Part shown: positions 7,454 through 15,214 of the stretch, in pieces
Position numbering within the stretch: position 1 is the stretch's first letter
Layout of the letters: the number at the start of each line of letters is the position of its first letter
DNA from: Gammaproteobacteria bacterium
Lineage (GTDB): Bacteria > Pseudomonadota > Gammaproteobacteria > Ga0077536
Assembly: GCA_024235015.1 (NCBI GenBank)
Contig: JACKNG010000003.1
Span: 558,001-622,000 of the forward strand
DNA length: 64,000 nucleotides
Reading direction: 5' to 3'
Notes under the pieces: model-generated
What the model was told of the DNA's origin: nothing
What the model saw: the letters and a program-made list of their open reading frames with translations, nothing else
Databases searched by the model: none
Position numbers and translations under genes: made by a program

Positions 7454-8299
7454 TCAGACGAACGCGGCGTGCTTGTCGAGCAGGGGCAGCACGGTGTCGG
7501 CCGGCGCCGCGGGCACGGGCAGGATGACCCGGGTCACGCCCTTCTCCGGCAGGGCCTTGATGGCGTCCGCGGTCGGCGGTGCGGCGAAGAACACGCCGAG
7601 GCTCACCGACTTCGGGTCGCGCCCGCGCTTCTCGCACGCGGCGTGGATCGCCTTCAGGCCGTTGTCGAAGTCGTACATGCCGCCGAGCGGCATCCAGCCG
7701 TCACAGAACTCGGCGACGTGCTCGGCCGTCTTCGGCCCGGCGGCGCCGCCCATCAGGATCGGCGGGTGCGGCTGCTGGGTCGGCTTGGGCCAGGCCCAGC
7801 TCGGCTCCACCTTGACATGCTTGCCGCTGAAGCTGGCCTCTTCCTTCGCCCACAGCTCCTTCATGAGCAGGATGTGCTCGCGCAGGATGGCACGGCGCTG
7901 CTTGAAATCGAGGCCGTGGTTGCGCATCTCCTCCACGCACCAGCCATAGCCGATGCCGAGTTCGAAACGCCCGCCCGAGATCATGTCGAGGCTGGCGACC
8001 TCCTTGGCCAGCCACAGTGGGTCGCGCTGGGCGACCAGGGTGATGCCGGTGCCGACGCGCAGCTTCTTGGTCACCGCGGCGCAGGCCGCGAGCGCGACGA
8101 ACTGGTCGTGGGTGCGCCAGTACTCCTCGGGCAGAGGCGGTGCGCCTTCGCGGCCGCCCCAGGGCGTCTCGCGGCTGGACGGGATGTGGCTGTGCTCGGG
8201 GAACCACAGGGATTCGAAACCGCGCTCCTCGCAGGCCTGCGCCAGCTCCATGGGCTGGATGGCCTTGTCGGTGGGAAACATGATGATGCCGACTTTCAT
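7454..8299 (-). CDS. LLM-class (luciferase-like) flavin oxidoreductase
   Basis: A 281-residue TIM-barrel protein of the bacterial luciferase family, subgroup usually annotated F420-dependent: starts MKVGIIMFPTDKAIQPMELAQACEERGFESLWFPEHSHIP, then RLRVG-type KLRVGTGITLVAQRDPLWLAKEVASLD and SGGRFELGIGYGW. It uses FMN or F420 to oxidise or reduce small organic substrates. AGGAGGT precedes the ATG. A second family member lies at 55421-56269. Cofactor cannot be settled from sequence; F420 biosynthesis genes are not in the window. Confidence 0.85.
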   Translation of the reverse strand: MKVGIIMFPTDKAIQPMELAQACEERGFESLWFPEHSHIPSSRETPWGGREGAPPLPEEYWRTHDQFVALAACAAVTKKLRVGTGITLVAQRDPLWLAKEVASLDMISGGRFELGIGYGWCVEEMRNHGLDFKQRRAILREHILLMKELWAKEEASFSGKHVKVEPSWAWPKPTQQPHPPILMGGAAGPKTAEHVAEFCDGWMPLGGMYDFDNGLKAIHAACEKRGRDPKSVSLGVFFAAPPTADAIKALPEKGVTRVILPVPAAPADTVLPLLDKHAAFV

Positions 8300-8393
8300 G
8301 ATGGGACCTCCTCGTTGAACCGTGATGGCGACGGCGGGTTCCCCCCGTCACCGCGTGGCGGCGCGCGCCGGCTACGGCGCCCACGCCGGAAAC

Positions 8394-9074
8394 CTACTGC
8401 ACCCAGCCCCCGGCGAAGGGGATGCCCTGGCCGCAGATGAAGCCGCATTCGTCACTGGCGAGGAAGAGCGCGAACATGGCGTCCTCGCGCGGCTTGGCCA
8501 AACGCCCCGCCGGCACCTGCCGGCGCAGCGATTTGGCGAAGGACTCCTTGGCCTGCAGCGCGGCCGGGTAGTAATCCTCGTTCTCGACGTAGTTCTGCGC
8601 GATCAGGTTGACCTGCACGTTGTGCGGGGCGACCTCGACCCCGACCGACTGCACGTAGCCGAGCTGGGCGGCGCGCGCGGCGCTGTAAGCGGCCAGCGTC
8701 TTCATACCGCGCAGCGCCGCGGCGCTGCCGTAGACCACGATCTTGCCGGCGCGGCGTTCGATCATCTGCGGCAGCACCGCGCGCACCAGCGCGTGCAGGG
8801 GATGGACCATGGCGGCGAAGGCGGCCTGCCAGTCGTCGTCGCCGAGTTCGGTGGCGGCGATGCCGGAGAAGGTCGGCCCGGCCAGGTTGGCGACCAGCAC
8901 GTCGATCCAGCCGGCCGCGGCAGCCGCCTCTTCGGCTGCGCCCGGCCGGGTCAGGTCGCGGGTGTCGGCGACGACCGCCGCGCCTTCCTCGGCGAACACC
9001 TCGGCGGTGATCGGCCCCATGAAGCGATCGGCCTGGGTCAGCAGGACCCGCTTGCCGGCCAGGCGCCCACTCAT
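8394..9074 (-). CDS. Putative halohydrin dehalogenase (SDR-fold)
   Basis: A 226-residue short-chain-dehydrogenase-fold protein that departs from true SDRs at every diagnostic position. The NAD(P) glycine motif is replaced by T13-QADR-F18-M-G20, fitting T-X4-F-X-G, the halide/nucleophile pocket motif of halohydrin dehalogenases. The catalytic set is S117-X12-Y130-X3-R134, with arginine where SDRs have lysine. A downstream NYVENEDYYP (161-170) parallels the NY...ED..Y.YP segment of HheC. These enzymes convert vicinal haloalcohols to epoxides without cofactor and open epoxides with anions. The ATG at 9074 was chosen; a GTG at 9113 would add 13 residues and overlap the MaoC gene. Activity is inferred from motifs only. 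Confidence 0.8.
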   Translation of the reverse strand: MSGRLAGKRVLLTQADRFMGPITAEVFAEEGAAVVADTRDLTRPGAAEEAAAAAGWIDVLVANLAGPTFSGIAATELGDDDWQAAFAAMVHPLHALVRAVLPQMIERRAGKIVVYGSAAALRGMKTLAAYSAARAAQLGYVQSVGVEVAPHNVQVNLIAQNYVENEDYYPAALQAKESFAKSLRRQVPAGRLAKPREDAMFALFLASDECGFICGQGIPFAGGWVQ

Positions 9075-9102
9075 GGCGTCACGCCTGTTTCGCAGGCGTT
9101 CT

Positions 9103-9570
9103 TCATGCCCCACCCTGCTGCGCCCACCAGGCGCGGTAGCCTTCGTCCGGCGCCAGTACGCGCGCGGTCGCCCCGCTGATGTCGTTGCCGTGCTCGTCGG
9201 CCACGCGCACCTCGAACTCGACGATGCCGCCGCGGATACGTTTCACCTCGAGGGTGATGACGACGACGTCGTCGGGGCACACCGGCCGGCGCATGCGTTC
9301 GGGTTCGAAGGTGAGGCCGAGGCTGCCGTCCCCCGGCAGCTCGGTGCCGAACAGGCCGGTGATGGCGATCTGGATCAAGCCGCCGGGCACGATGATGTCT
9401 TCGACCTCGGGGAAACGCTGGCGCGCCGCCGCGACGTCGTGGTGGATGGCATTGCGGTCGTTGGCGAGCGCGCAGTACTGCGCGACCTGCGCATGGTCGA
9501 AGCTCACGCGCGCCTGGTGAGTCATCCCCACGCTGAGCATCGCGGCGGTCAGGCATTGCGTCTGCGGCAT
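9103..9570 (-). CDS. MaoC-like hotdog-fold hydratase
   Basis: A 155-residue hotdog protein with the R-hydratase motif ALANDRNAIHHD (Asp38, Asn40, His43), the expected catalytic Asp/His of MaoC-type enoyl-CoA hydratases. Substrates are CoA thioesters; the enzyme would hydrate an enoyl-CoA from the adjacent acyl-CoA dehydrogenase (9583-11889, 12 bases upstream). A PGGLIQIAITGLFG segment follows as the central hotdog helix. Same-strand spacing suggests one operon from 12802 down to about 7454. Confidence 0.82.
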   Translation of the reverse strand: MPQTQCLTAAMLSVGMTHQARVSFDHAQVAQYCALANDRNAIHHDVAAARQRFPEVEDIIVPGGLIQIAITGLFGTELPGDGSLGLTFEPERMRRPVCPDDVVVITLEVKRIRGGIVEFEVRVADEHGNDISGATARVLAPDEGYRAWWAQQGGA

Positions 9571-9582
9571 TGCGGTCTCTCT

Positions 9583-11889
9583 TCAGGTGGACGACGGCCG
9601 GATGCCGCGGGCGCGGGCACCGGCCTCGAAATGCTGTTCGGTATGGCCGGCGAGCAGCGTATCGGCAACGATGCGCTTGAGATAGTGCCCGACCACCAGG
9701 TCCTCGGTCATGCCGATACCGCCGTGCAGCTGCACCGCCTCCTCGGCCACGCGCCGGCCGCTCAGCCCGCACTGCGCCTTGGCCGCGGCCACGTACGGCG
9801 CGGCAGCGGCGAGGCCGAGCTCGTCGACCTTGAACGCGGCGAGCTCCAGCGCGGATTCGGCGCGCACGGCCAGCACGTGCATGTCGACCAGGCGGTGCTG
9901 CAGGACCTGGAATTCCGCCAGCTTGGTGCCGAACTGCTCGCGCTGGGCGATGTAGCCATGGGTGATGGGCACCAGCGCCTGGGCGATGCCGACCATCTCG
10001 GCGGCGAGCAGCAGGGCGTGCAGCTCGCGCGCGCCGCCGAGCAGGCCGGCGACGTCGTCGACATCGAGCCGGTTTCCTGCCGCGACCTCGACGCCGGCGA
10101 AACGCAGGTCGGCGAACTCGCGACCGTCGGCCGCGCGATGGCCCTCGCGGCCGAGCCCCGGCGCCGCGGCATCGACCAGGAACAGCGCTGCGGTATCGCC
10201 GCCGCCGGCGACGATGAAGCGATCGGCACTGGCGCCGTCCAGCACCGCGGCCTGCACGCCGTCGAGCACGTAGCCGTCGCCGGCTGCGCGCCAGCGCACC
10301 GCTGCCGGTGTGCCGTCATCGTCGACCAGGGCGAGCAGCGACTCGCCGGCCATCCACGCCGCGAGCGCGGCGCGCGCCGCCGCGTCACCGGCCTGGTCGA
10401 GCAGCCAGCCGCAGCGCGCGAGCTGGCTCAACACGGGCTCCGGCATCGCCGCCGGGGCCAGCGCGCGCGCCAGTTGCACCAGCGCCGACAGCGGCAGGCC
10501 GAGGCCGTCGTGGGCTTCGCTGATGGCCGCCGCCAGCCAGCCCAGCTCGGCCAGCTCGGCCCATTGCGCCCGCGTCCACGGCGTCGCGCTCTTCAGGCGC
10601 GGCAACAGGTCGACGTAGTCGTAGCGCTCGCGTACCAGGCGCGCGGCGGAATCGACCAGTGCCGCGCTCTCCTCGCCCAGGTTGTAGGGCAGCGGGTGGG
10701 CCAGGTTGGTCGCCGGTCCGGCCCGCTTGAGGGTGCGGAAGATGAGCTCGCGCTGGATCTCGTTGCTGCCGCCGTAGATGGTCGCGGCGCGGTTGTTGAG
10801 ATAGGCCGACACCCAGGTCGACATCGGCTGGCCGAGGCCGCTGGTCGGGGTCGCCGCTTCGGGCGTGTAGAGCACCTCCACGCCCGGCAGCATCAGCGCC
10901 AGCTCGTCGATGCGCTGCATGGTCTCGGTCCAGCCGATCTTGATGACGTTGGCCTGGGCCAGGGTCTGCTCGGCGGCCGGGGTGAGATGGCCGAGGCGGA
11001 ACTCGGTGACCTCGTAGGCGAGCAGCTCGACGTCGAGCCGCGCGGCGGCGGCCCAGAAGGTCGCGGGCACCCGCTCGCGCCGCCGCGCCAGCGCCACCAG
11101 GTGCTCGAAGCGGCGACGCAGGCGGCCACCGAAGACGAACTGGCCGCGCTCGATTTCGAGCAGGTACTTCGCCACCGCCCAACCCTGGCCCTCGCCGCCG
11201 AGCAGGCAGTCGGGCGTGACCTCGACCTCGTCGAAGAACACCTCGTTGACCTCGTGGTCGCCGGTCATCAGGCGCAACGGCCGCACCGTCACCCCGGGGC
11301 TGGCCATGTCGATCAGCATGAAGCTGAGCGCGTCCTTGGTGTTCTCGCGGCGGGTGCGCAGCAGGGCGAAGATCTTGTTGGCGTAATGCGCGTTGGTGGT
11401 CCAGATCTTCTGGCCGTTGACGACGTAGACATCGCCGCGCCGCTCGGCGAAGGTGCGCACCGAGCCGAGGTCGGAACCCGAGCCCGGCTCGGAAAAACCC
11501 TGGCACCACTGGTCACGGCCGTCGATGATGGCGGGCAGGTAGCGCGCCTTCTGCTCGGGTGTGCCGAAATGTCGCACCACGGGGCCGACGTAGTTGATGC
11601 TGAGCGGCTCGATCAGGGGCGCACCGCGCAGGCCGGCTTCGTACAGCACCAGGTAGTTCCGCACCGCGCTCAGGCCGGCGCCGCCGTCGGCTTCCGACCA
11701 CGAGGCGACGTGCCAGCGCCGCGGACGCAGCTTCTCGATCCACGCTTCGCTGCGCTCGTGATCGGAGACCTGCGAGCGCAGCACATCCTCGGTCGCCGCC
11801 ATGTCGGCGTCGATGGCCTCGTCGCAGAACGCGCGGACCTCGGCCAGGAAGGCGCGGTCGGCCGCGTCGAGCGCGGATTCGAAATGCAT
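9583..11889 (-). CDS. Fused double acyl-CoA dehydrogenase (FadE34-like)
   Basis: A 768-residue flavoprotein with two complete acyl-CoA dehydrogenase domains in one chain. The first (1 to about 395) has WCQGFSEPGSGSDLGSV, NGQKIWTTNAHYA and ends at YGGSNEIQRELIFRTLKRAG. The second (about 405-768) has REQFGTKLAEFQVLQHRLVDM and VQLHGGIGMTEDLVVGHYLKR. The domains resemble the alpha and beta subunits of heteromeric steroid side-chain dehydrogenases, fused as in mycobacterial FadE34, which acts on cholesterol or bile-acid side chains. It would introduce a double bond in a bulky acyl-CoA, followed by the MaoC or crotonase neighbours. Substrate is inference. Confidence 0.88.
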   Translation of the reverse strand: MHFESALDAADRAFLAEVRAFCDEAIDADMAATEDVLRSQVSDHERSEAWIEKLRPRRWHVASWSEADGGAGLSAVRNYLVLYEAGLRGAPLIEPLSINYVGPVVRHFGTPEQKARYLPAIIDGRDQWCQGFSEPGSGSDLGSVRTFAERRGDVYVVNGQKIWTTNAHYANKIFALLRTRRENTKDALSFMLIDMASPGVTVRPLRLMTGDHEVNEVFFDEVEVTPDCLLGGEGQGWAVAKYLLEIERGQFVFGGRLRRRFEHLVALARRRERVPATFWAAAARLDVELLAYEVTEFRLGHLTPAAEQTLAQANVIKIGWTETMQRIDELALMLPGVEVLYTPEAATPTSGLGQPMSTWVSAYLNNRAATIYGGSNEIQRELIFRTLKRAGPATNLAHPLPYNLGEESAALVDSAARLVRERYDYVDLLPRLKSATPWTRAQWAELAELGWLAAAISEAHDGLGLPLSALVQLARALAPAAMPEPVLSQLARCGWLLDQAGDAAARAALAAWMAGESLLALVDDDGTPAAVRWRAAGDGYVLDGVQAAVLDGASADRFIVAGGGDTAALFLVDAAAPGLGREGHRAADGREFADLRFAGVEVAAGNRLDVDDVAGLLGGARELHALLLAAEMVGIAQALVPITHGYIAQREQFGTKLAEFQVLQHRLVDMHVLAVRAESALELAAFKVDELGLAAAAPYVAAAKAQCGLSGRRVAEEAVQLHGGIGMTEDLVVGHYLKRIVADTLLAGHTEQHFEAGARARGIRPSST

Positions 11890-11929
11890 GGACGGGTCTC
11901 TCCAGTGCCCGGCGCGGCGCGCCGCGGGC

Positions 11930-12802
11930 TTATTGTTCTTCGAGCTTGATACCGAGCGCCTTGCGCGTGGCCTCCGGCAGCCCGGTCGGGTCCATCAGGA
12001 AGTCGTAGAGCTTGAGCCAGTGGGTGTGGGCGAGCTGGTGCAGGTGGAAAGCGTTCTGCATGGCGAGTTCGCGGCCCTGGGCGTCCTGTGCACCGTTGAT
12101 GGCCTTCTTGGTCAGCTTGAGCGCGAAGCGCGACTTCTGCGCGATGCGCTCGGCCATGGCCAGCGCCGCGGTCTCGAGTTCGGCGCGCGGTACGACCTGG
12201 TTGACCATGCCGAGCCGCCAGGCGTCCTCGGCCGAGAGGGCGTCGGAGGTGAACAGCATCTCCTTGGCCTTGCGCGCGCCGACCTCCCACAGATGGTGGA
12301 AGAACTCCACCCCGCCGACGCCGAAGCTGACCGTGGGATCGACGAAGCTGGCATCGTCGGCGGCGATGATGATGTCGCAGGGCCAGCACAGCATGAGCCC
12401 GCCCGCGATGCACTTGCCCTGGACCGCGGCGATGGTCGGCTTGGGGATGTTGCGCCAGCGCTCGCTGAAGCCGAGGTAGATTTCCTCTTCGCGCGCCATC
12501 TGCCGCTCGGCCCCGGCGCAGGTGAAGCCGCACATCGTACCGACGGTGTCGTAATCGGCCATGTGCGCGTACCAGTCCTTCTCGGCGAGGTCGTGGCCGG
12601 AGGAGAAATGCTTGCCATTGGCGGCGAGGACGATGACCCGGATGTCGTCGTCGTGGGCGGCGCGCTCGAAGGCGTCGTTCAGCTCGTAGAGGAACTGGGT
12701 GTCCTGGGCGTTGGCCGTCTCGGGACGGTTGAGGACGATGCGCGCGACGTGCGCGGCGGGCGTCTCGTAGAGGATGTAGGCGTATTCGGTCTTGGCGTCC
12801 AC
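11930..12802 (-). CDS. Enoyl-CoA hydratase/isomerase family protein without canonical glutamates
   Basis: A 290-residue crotonase-fold protein: RIVLNRPETANAQD, GKHFSSGHDLAEKD (first oxyanion-hole segment) and KPTIAAVQGKCIAGGLMLCWPCDIII are typical. Aligned with rat enoyl-CoA hydratase, the two catalytic glutamates (144 and 164) are replaced by Met (GGLMLCW) and Thr (VDPTVSFG). A simple hydratase role is therefore unlikely; hydrolase, isomerase or C-C hydrolase activity as in other divergent crotonases is possible. The GTG at 12802 is preferred because GGGGAG stands 7 bases upstream; an ATG at 12823 has a poor ribosome site. Confidence 0.82.
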   Translation of the reverse strand: MDAKTEYAYILYETPAAHVARIVLNRPETANAQDTQFLYELNDAFERAAHDDDIRVIVLAANGKHFSSGHDLAEKDWYAHMADYDTVGTMCGFTCAGAERQMAREEEIYLGFSERWRNIPKPTIAAVQGKCIAGGLMLCWPCDIIIAADDASFVDPTVSFGVGGVEFFHHLWEVGARKAKEMLFTSDALSAEDAWRLGMVNQVVPRAELETAALAMAERIAQKSRFALKLTKKAINGAQDAQGRELAMQNAFHLHQLAHTHWLKLYDFLMDPTGLPEATRKALGIKLEEQ

Positions 12803-13165
12803 GGTGAATCTCCCCGGCGGCATTGGGCGAGCGCGCTAACAGGCGGTTGAAACACGACGACGGCGGTCGTGGGCGGCGTTGCGTGTGGCGCGGGGCGTCC
12901 CGCCCTGTGCCCTGCCGGCCACGCGGCCGTCCAATTCCGCGCCCGGCGAAATCTGCGCCTGCGGTTCTCGTTCATCCGCATGCACTCCGGTCCATGTCTC
13001 GCCCGCGCCTCGCCCACGACCCTGCTCGCGGCGTTTTTCGTCAGCCTGCTAATGTACTCAATTGCACCGCCCGGCGCACAGGCCGGGGCGTCGGTGGCCG
13101 CCCCGCCGCCGCCCGTGGGTGACCTGGAACGAGGCCGCGCCGGGTGCGCAGCGCAGCGGGAGATC
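12803..13165. other. Divergent intergenic region, no gene recognised
   Basis: About 360 bases between the minus-strand crotonase gene and the plus-strand LysE gene. An open frame runs through it in phase with LysE, but the translated stretch looks like random high-GC coding and lacks homologous features. It should contain both promoters; I could not identify convincing boxes. Confidence 0.45.
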
Positions 13166-13798
13166 ATGATCGCGATGGATACCGTCCTGGCAGCGCTCGG
13201 CTTCGGTCTCGGCCTCGGCGCCAGTGCCGGTCTCGCACCCGGTCCACTCGGCGCCCTGGTCATCGGCGAAACCGTCCGCCACGGCGTCGGCGCCGGCCTG
13301 CGCGTGGCCATCGCACCGCTCCTCACCGACCTGCCGATCATCGCGCTCGCCCTGGCCCTCGTGCAGCAGGCCGCGGGATTGCCGCGGCTGATGGCCGGCA
13401 TCGCGCTGGCCGGCGCCGCCTACCTGGCCTGGCTCGCGTTCGAGACCTGGCGCGCCACGCCAGCGGCGGCCGCGGCCTCCGCTCCGGCCGGCACCGCCCG
13501 TCCGCTGCGCCGCGGTGCCCTGGTCAACCTGCTCAACCCCCATCCCTACCTGTTCTGGTTCAGCGTCGGCGCGCCCTACCTGCTCGCGACCGCGGCCGGC
13601 GGGATGGCCGCCCCCGCGGCCTTCCTGCTCGGCTTCTACCTCGCCCTGGTCGGCGCCAAGATGCTGCTGGCCCTGCTCACCGGCCGCCTGCGTGACGCCC
13701 TGCTGGGGCGGCCCTACCGGGTGGTGATGCGGCTGCTGGCGCTGCTGCTCGCCGGGTTCGCGCTGCGCCTGGCGGTGAGCGCCGCGCAGTTGTCCTGA
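13166..13798 (+). CDS. LysE/RhtB-family amino-acid exporter
   Basis: A 210-residue inner-membrane protein with about six hydrophobic segments and the family start LGFGLGLGASAGLAPGPLGALVIGETVRHG, where the APGP motif is diagnostic of LysE-type translocators. A GALVNLLNPHPYLFWFSVG segment matches the conserved loop of the second half. Family members export amino acids or derivatives (lysine, threonine, homoserine lactones). Start at ATG 13166 (GGGAG close upstream) or the in-frame ATG at 13175; a 99-residue longer frame exists but the extra part looks non-coding. Confidence 0.82.
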   Translation: MIAMDTVLAALGFGLGLGASAGLAPGPLGALVIGETVRHGVGAGLRVAIAPLLTDLPIIALALALVQQAAGLPRLMAGIALAGAAYLAWLAFETWRATPAAAAASAPAGTARPLRRGALVNLLNPHPYLFWFSVGAPYLLATAAGGMAAPAAFLLGFYLALVGAKMLLALLTGRLRDALLGRPYRVVMRLLALLLAGFALRLAVSAAQLS

Positions 13799-13977
13799 GG
13801 GCCACGCAGTGGCGCCCGCGTCCCGTCGGCGCGAAGCGCCGGGCGCCGCCATCGGCACCAGGGTCTCCGCGGTCGGCGCGTGCGGGCCGCAATCCGGAAC
13901 CCGGACGCACGATGCCAGGGCCGCCGCCGCGCACGAGCTTGGGTATCATGCCGCCGGAGCCGCGCCGGGAGCCTGCC

Positions 13978-15129
13978 ATGAATTTCGATTTCGACGACAC
14001 CGAACGCGCCTTCCAGGCCGCCGTCCGCCGTTACGCGCTGGAACGCCTGCTACCCGACTACGCGCGCTGGGATCGCGGCGAGCGCCTGCCGCGCGAGCGG
14101 GTGCGCGAACTGGCCGAACTCGGCCTGACCGGGCTGCTGGTATCGCCCGACGTGGGCGGGGTCGGCGGCAGCTACGTACAGGCCGGCATCGCCGCCGAGG
14201 AGATCGCGCGCGGCGATCACAACATGACCTTTTTCATCCAGCTCGGCGCCATCGCCGCCGACCTCATCGGGCAGTACGCGCAACCGGCACTGCGCGACGC
14301 CCTGCTGCCGCGTCTTGCCAGCGGCGAGGCGCTGGTCGCCTTCGGCCTCACCGAGCCGGGCGCGGGGTCCGACGCGGCGTCGATCCGCACCCGCGCCGAG
14401 CGCGACGACGACGGCTGGGTGGTCAGCGGCGAGAAAGCCTCGATCACCCTGGCCGGCAACGCCGACTACGCGGTGGTCTTCGCGCGCATGGGTGACGGTG
14501 GCGCCCGGGGCATCGGCGCGCTGGTGGTGCCGTTGGACGCACCCGGGGTCAGCCGCCAGGTCTACGACGCCATGGGCGGCAAGCTGGCCGAGCGCGGCTC
14601 GCTGTTCTTCGACGCCGTGCGGGTGCCGCACGATCACCAGCTCGGCGAGCCGGGCCGTGGCTTCGCCCAGGCCATGGAGGCCTTCGACTACAACCGCGCC
14701 ATCATCGCGCTCGCCTGTCTCGGCACCGCCCAGCAATCGCTCGACGAGACCATGGCCTACGCGCGCCAGCGCGAGACCTTCGGCAAGCCCCTCGCCCGCC
14801 ATGCCGGCTATGCCTTCCAGGTCGCCGAGCACGCCACCCACCTCGCCAGCGCGCGCCTGCTCGCCTACCAGACCCTGTGGCTGAAGGACCAGGGCCGGCC
14901 GCATACGCGCGAGGCGGCGATGGCCAAGTACCTCGCGCCCAAGGCGGCGACCGAGGCCATCCGCGCCTGCATCGTGCTCAACGGCTGGATGGGCTACGAC
15001 AACAGCCTGCCGCACGCGCAACGCCTGCGCGACGTGCTTGGCCTCGAAATCGGCGACGGCACGCCGGAGATCATGAAAGGCGTGGTCGCGCGCGAACTGT
15101 TCGGGCGGGAGTTCGTGGCCTACCGCTGA
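13978..15129 (+). CDS. Acyl-CoA dehydrogenase with Asp at the usual catalytic Glu position
   Basis: A 383-residue acyl-CoA dehydrogenase: GLTEPGAGSDAASIRT (flavin/substrate loop), VSGEKASITLAGNADYAVVFA, RQRETFGKPLARHAGYAFQVAEHATHL and C-terminal LEIGDGTPEIMKGVVARELFG. In medium-chain enzymes the last motif reads YEGT with Glu376 as base; here Asp takes that place. Similar GDGT variants occur in dehydrogenases of cyclic acyl-CoAs, so an alicyclic substrate is possible. GGGAG precedes the ATG by 7 bases. It stands alone on the plus strand and ends at a strong palindromic terminator. Confidence 0.88.
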   Translation: MNFDFDDTERAFQAAVRRYALERLLPDYARWDRGERLPRERVRELAELGLTGLLVSPDVGGVGGSYVQAGIAAEEIARGDHNMTFFIQLGAIAADLIGQYAQPALRDALLPRLASGEALVAFGLTEPGAGSDAASIRTRAERDDDGWVVSGEKASITLAGNADYAVVFARMGDGGARGIGALVVPLDAPGVSRQVYDAMGGKLAERGSLFFDAVRVPHDHQLGEPGRGFAQAMEAFDYNRAIIALACLGTAQQSLDETMAYARQRETFGKPLARHAGYAFQVAEHATHLASARLLAYQTLWLKDQGRPHTREAAMAKYLAPKAATEAIRACIVLNGWMGYDNSLPHAQRLRDVLGLEIGDGTPEIMKGVVARELFGREFVAYR

Positions 15130-15172
15130 AGCGACCGGGAAGGTCGGCAAGCGGTCGCCGGCACGTCAACAA

Positions 15173-15196
15173 GAAGGGGGCCCGCGGGCCCCCTTC
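15173..15196. terminator. Perfect palindromic bidirectional terminator
   Basis: A perfect 24-base palindrome centred on CCCGCGGG, with GAAGGGGG on one side and CCCCCTTC on the other. It lies between the convergent acyl-CoA dehydrogenase (plus, ending 15129) and monooxygenase (minus, ending 15215). It would fold into a hairpin of about 10 pairs on either transcript. Confidence 0.75.
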
Positions 15197-15214
15197 GTCG
15201 GTCACGCGTGCGGC

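Noticed and set aside
8394..9074. Ordinary NAD(P)-dependent SDR dehydrogenase
   Set aside because: The glycine-rich cofactor motif and the YxxxK lysine are both missing, and the replacements match the halohydrin dehalogenase signatures exactly.
12869..13165. N-terminal extension of the LysE-family protein by 99 residues
   Set aside because: The extension contains no homologous features; the conserved domain begins at the first membrane helix after 13166.
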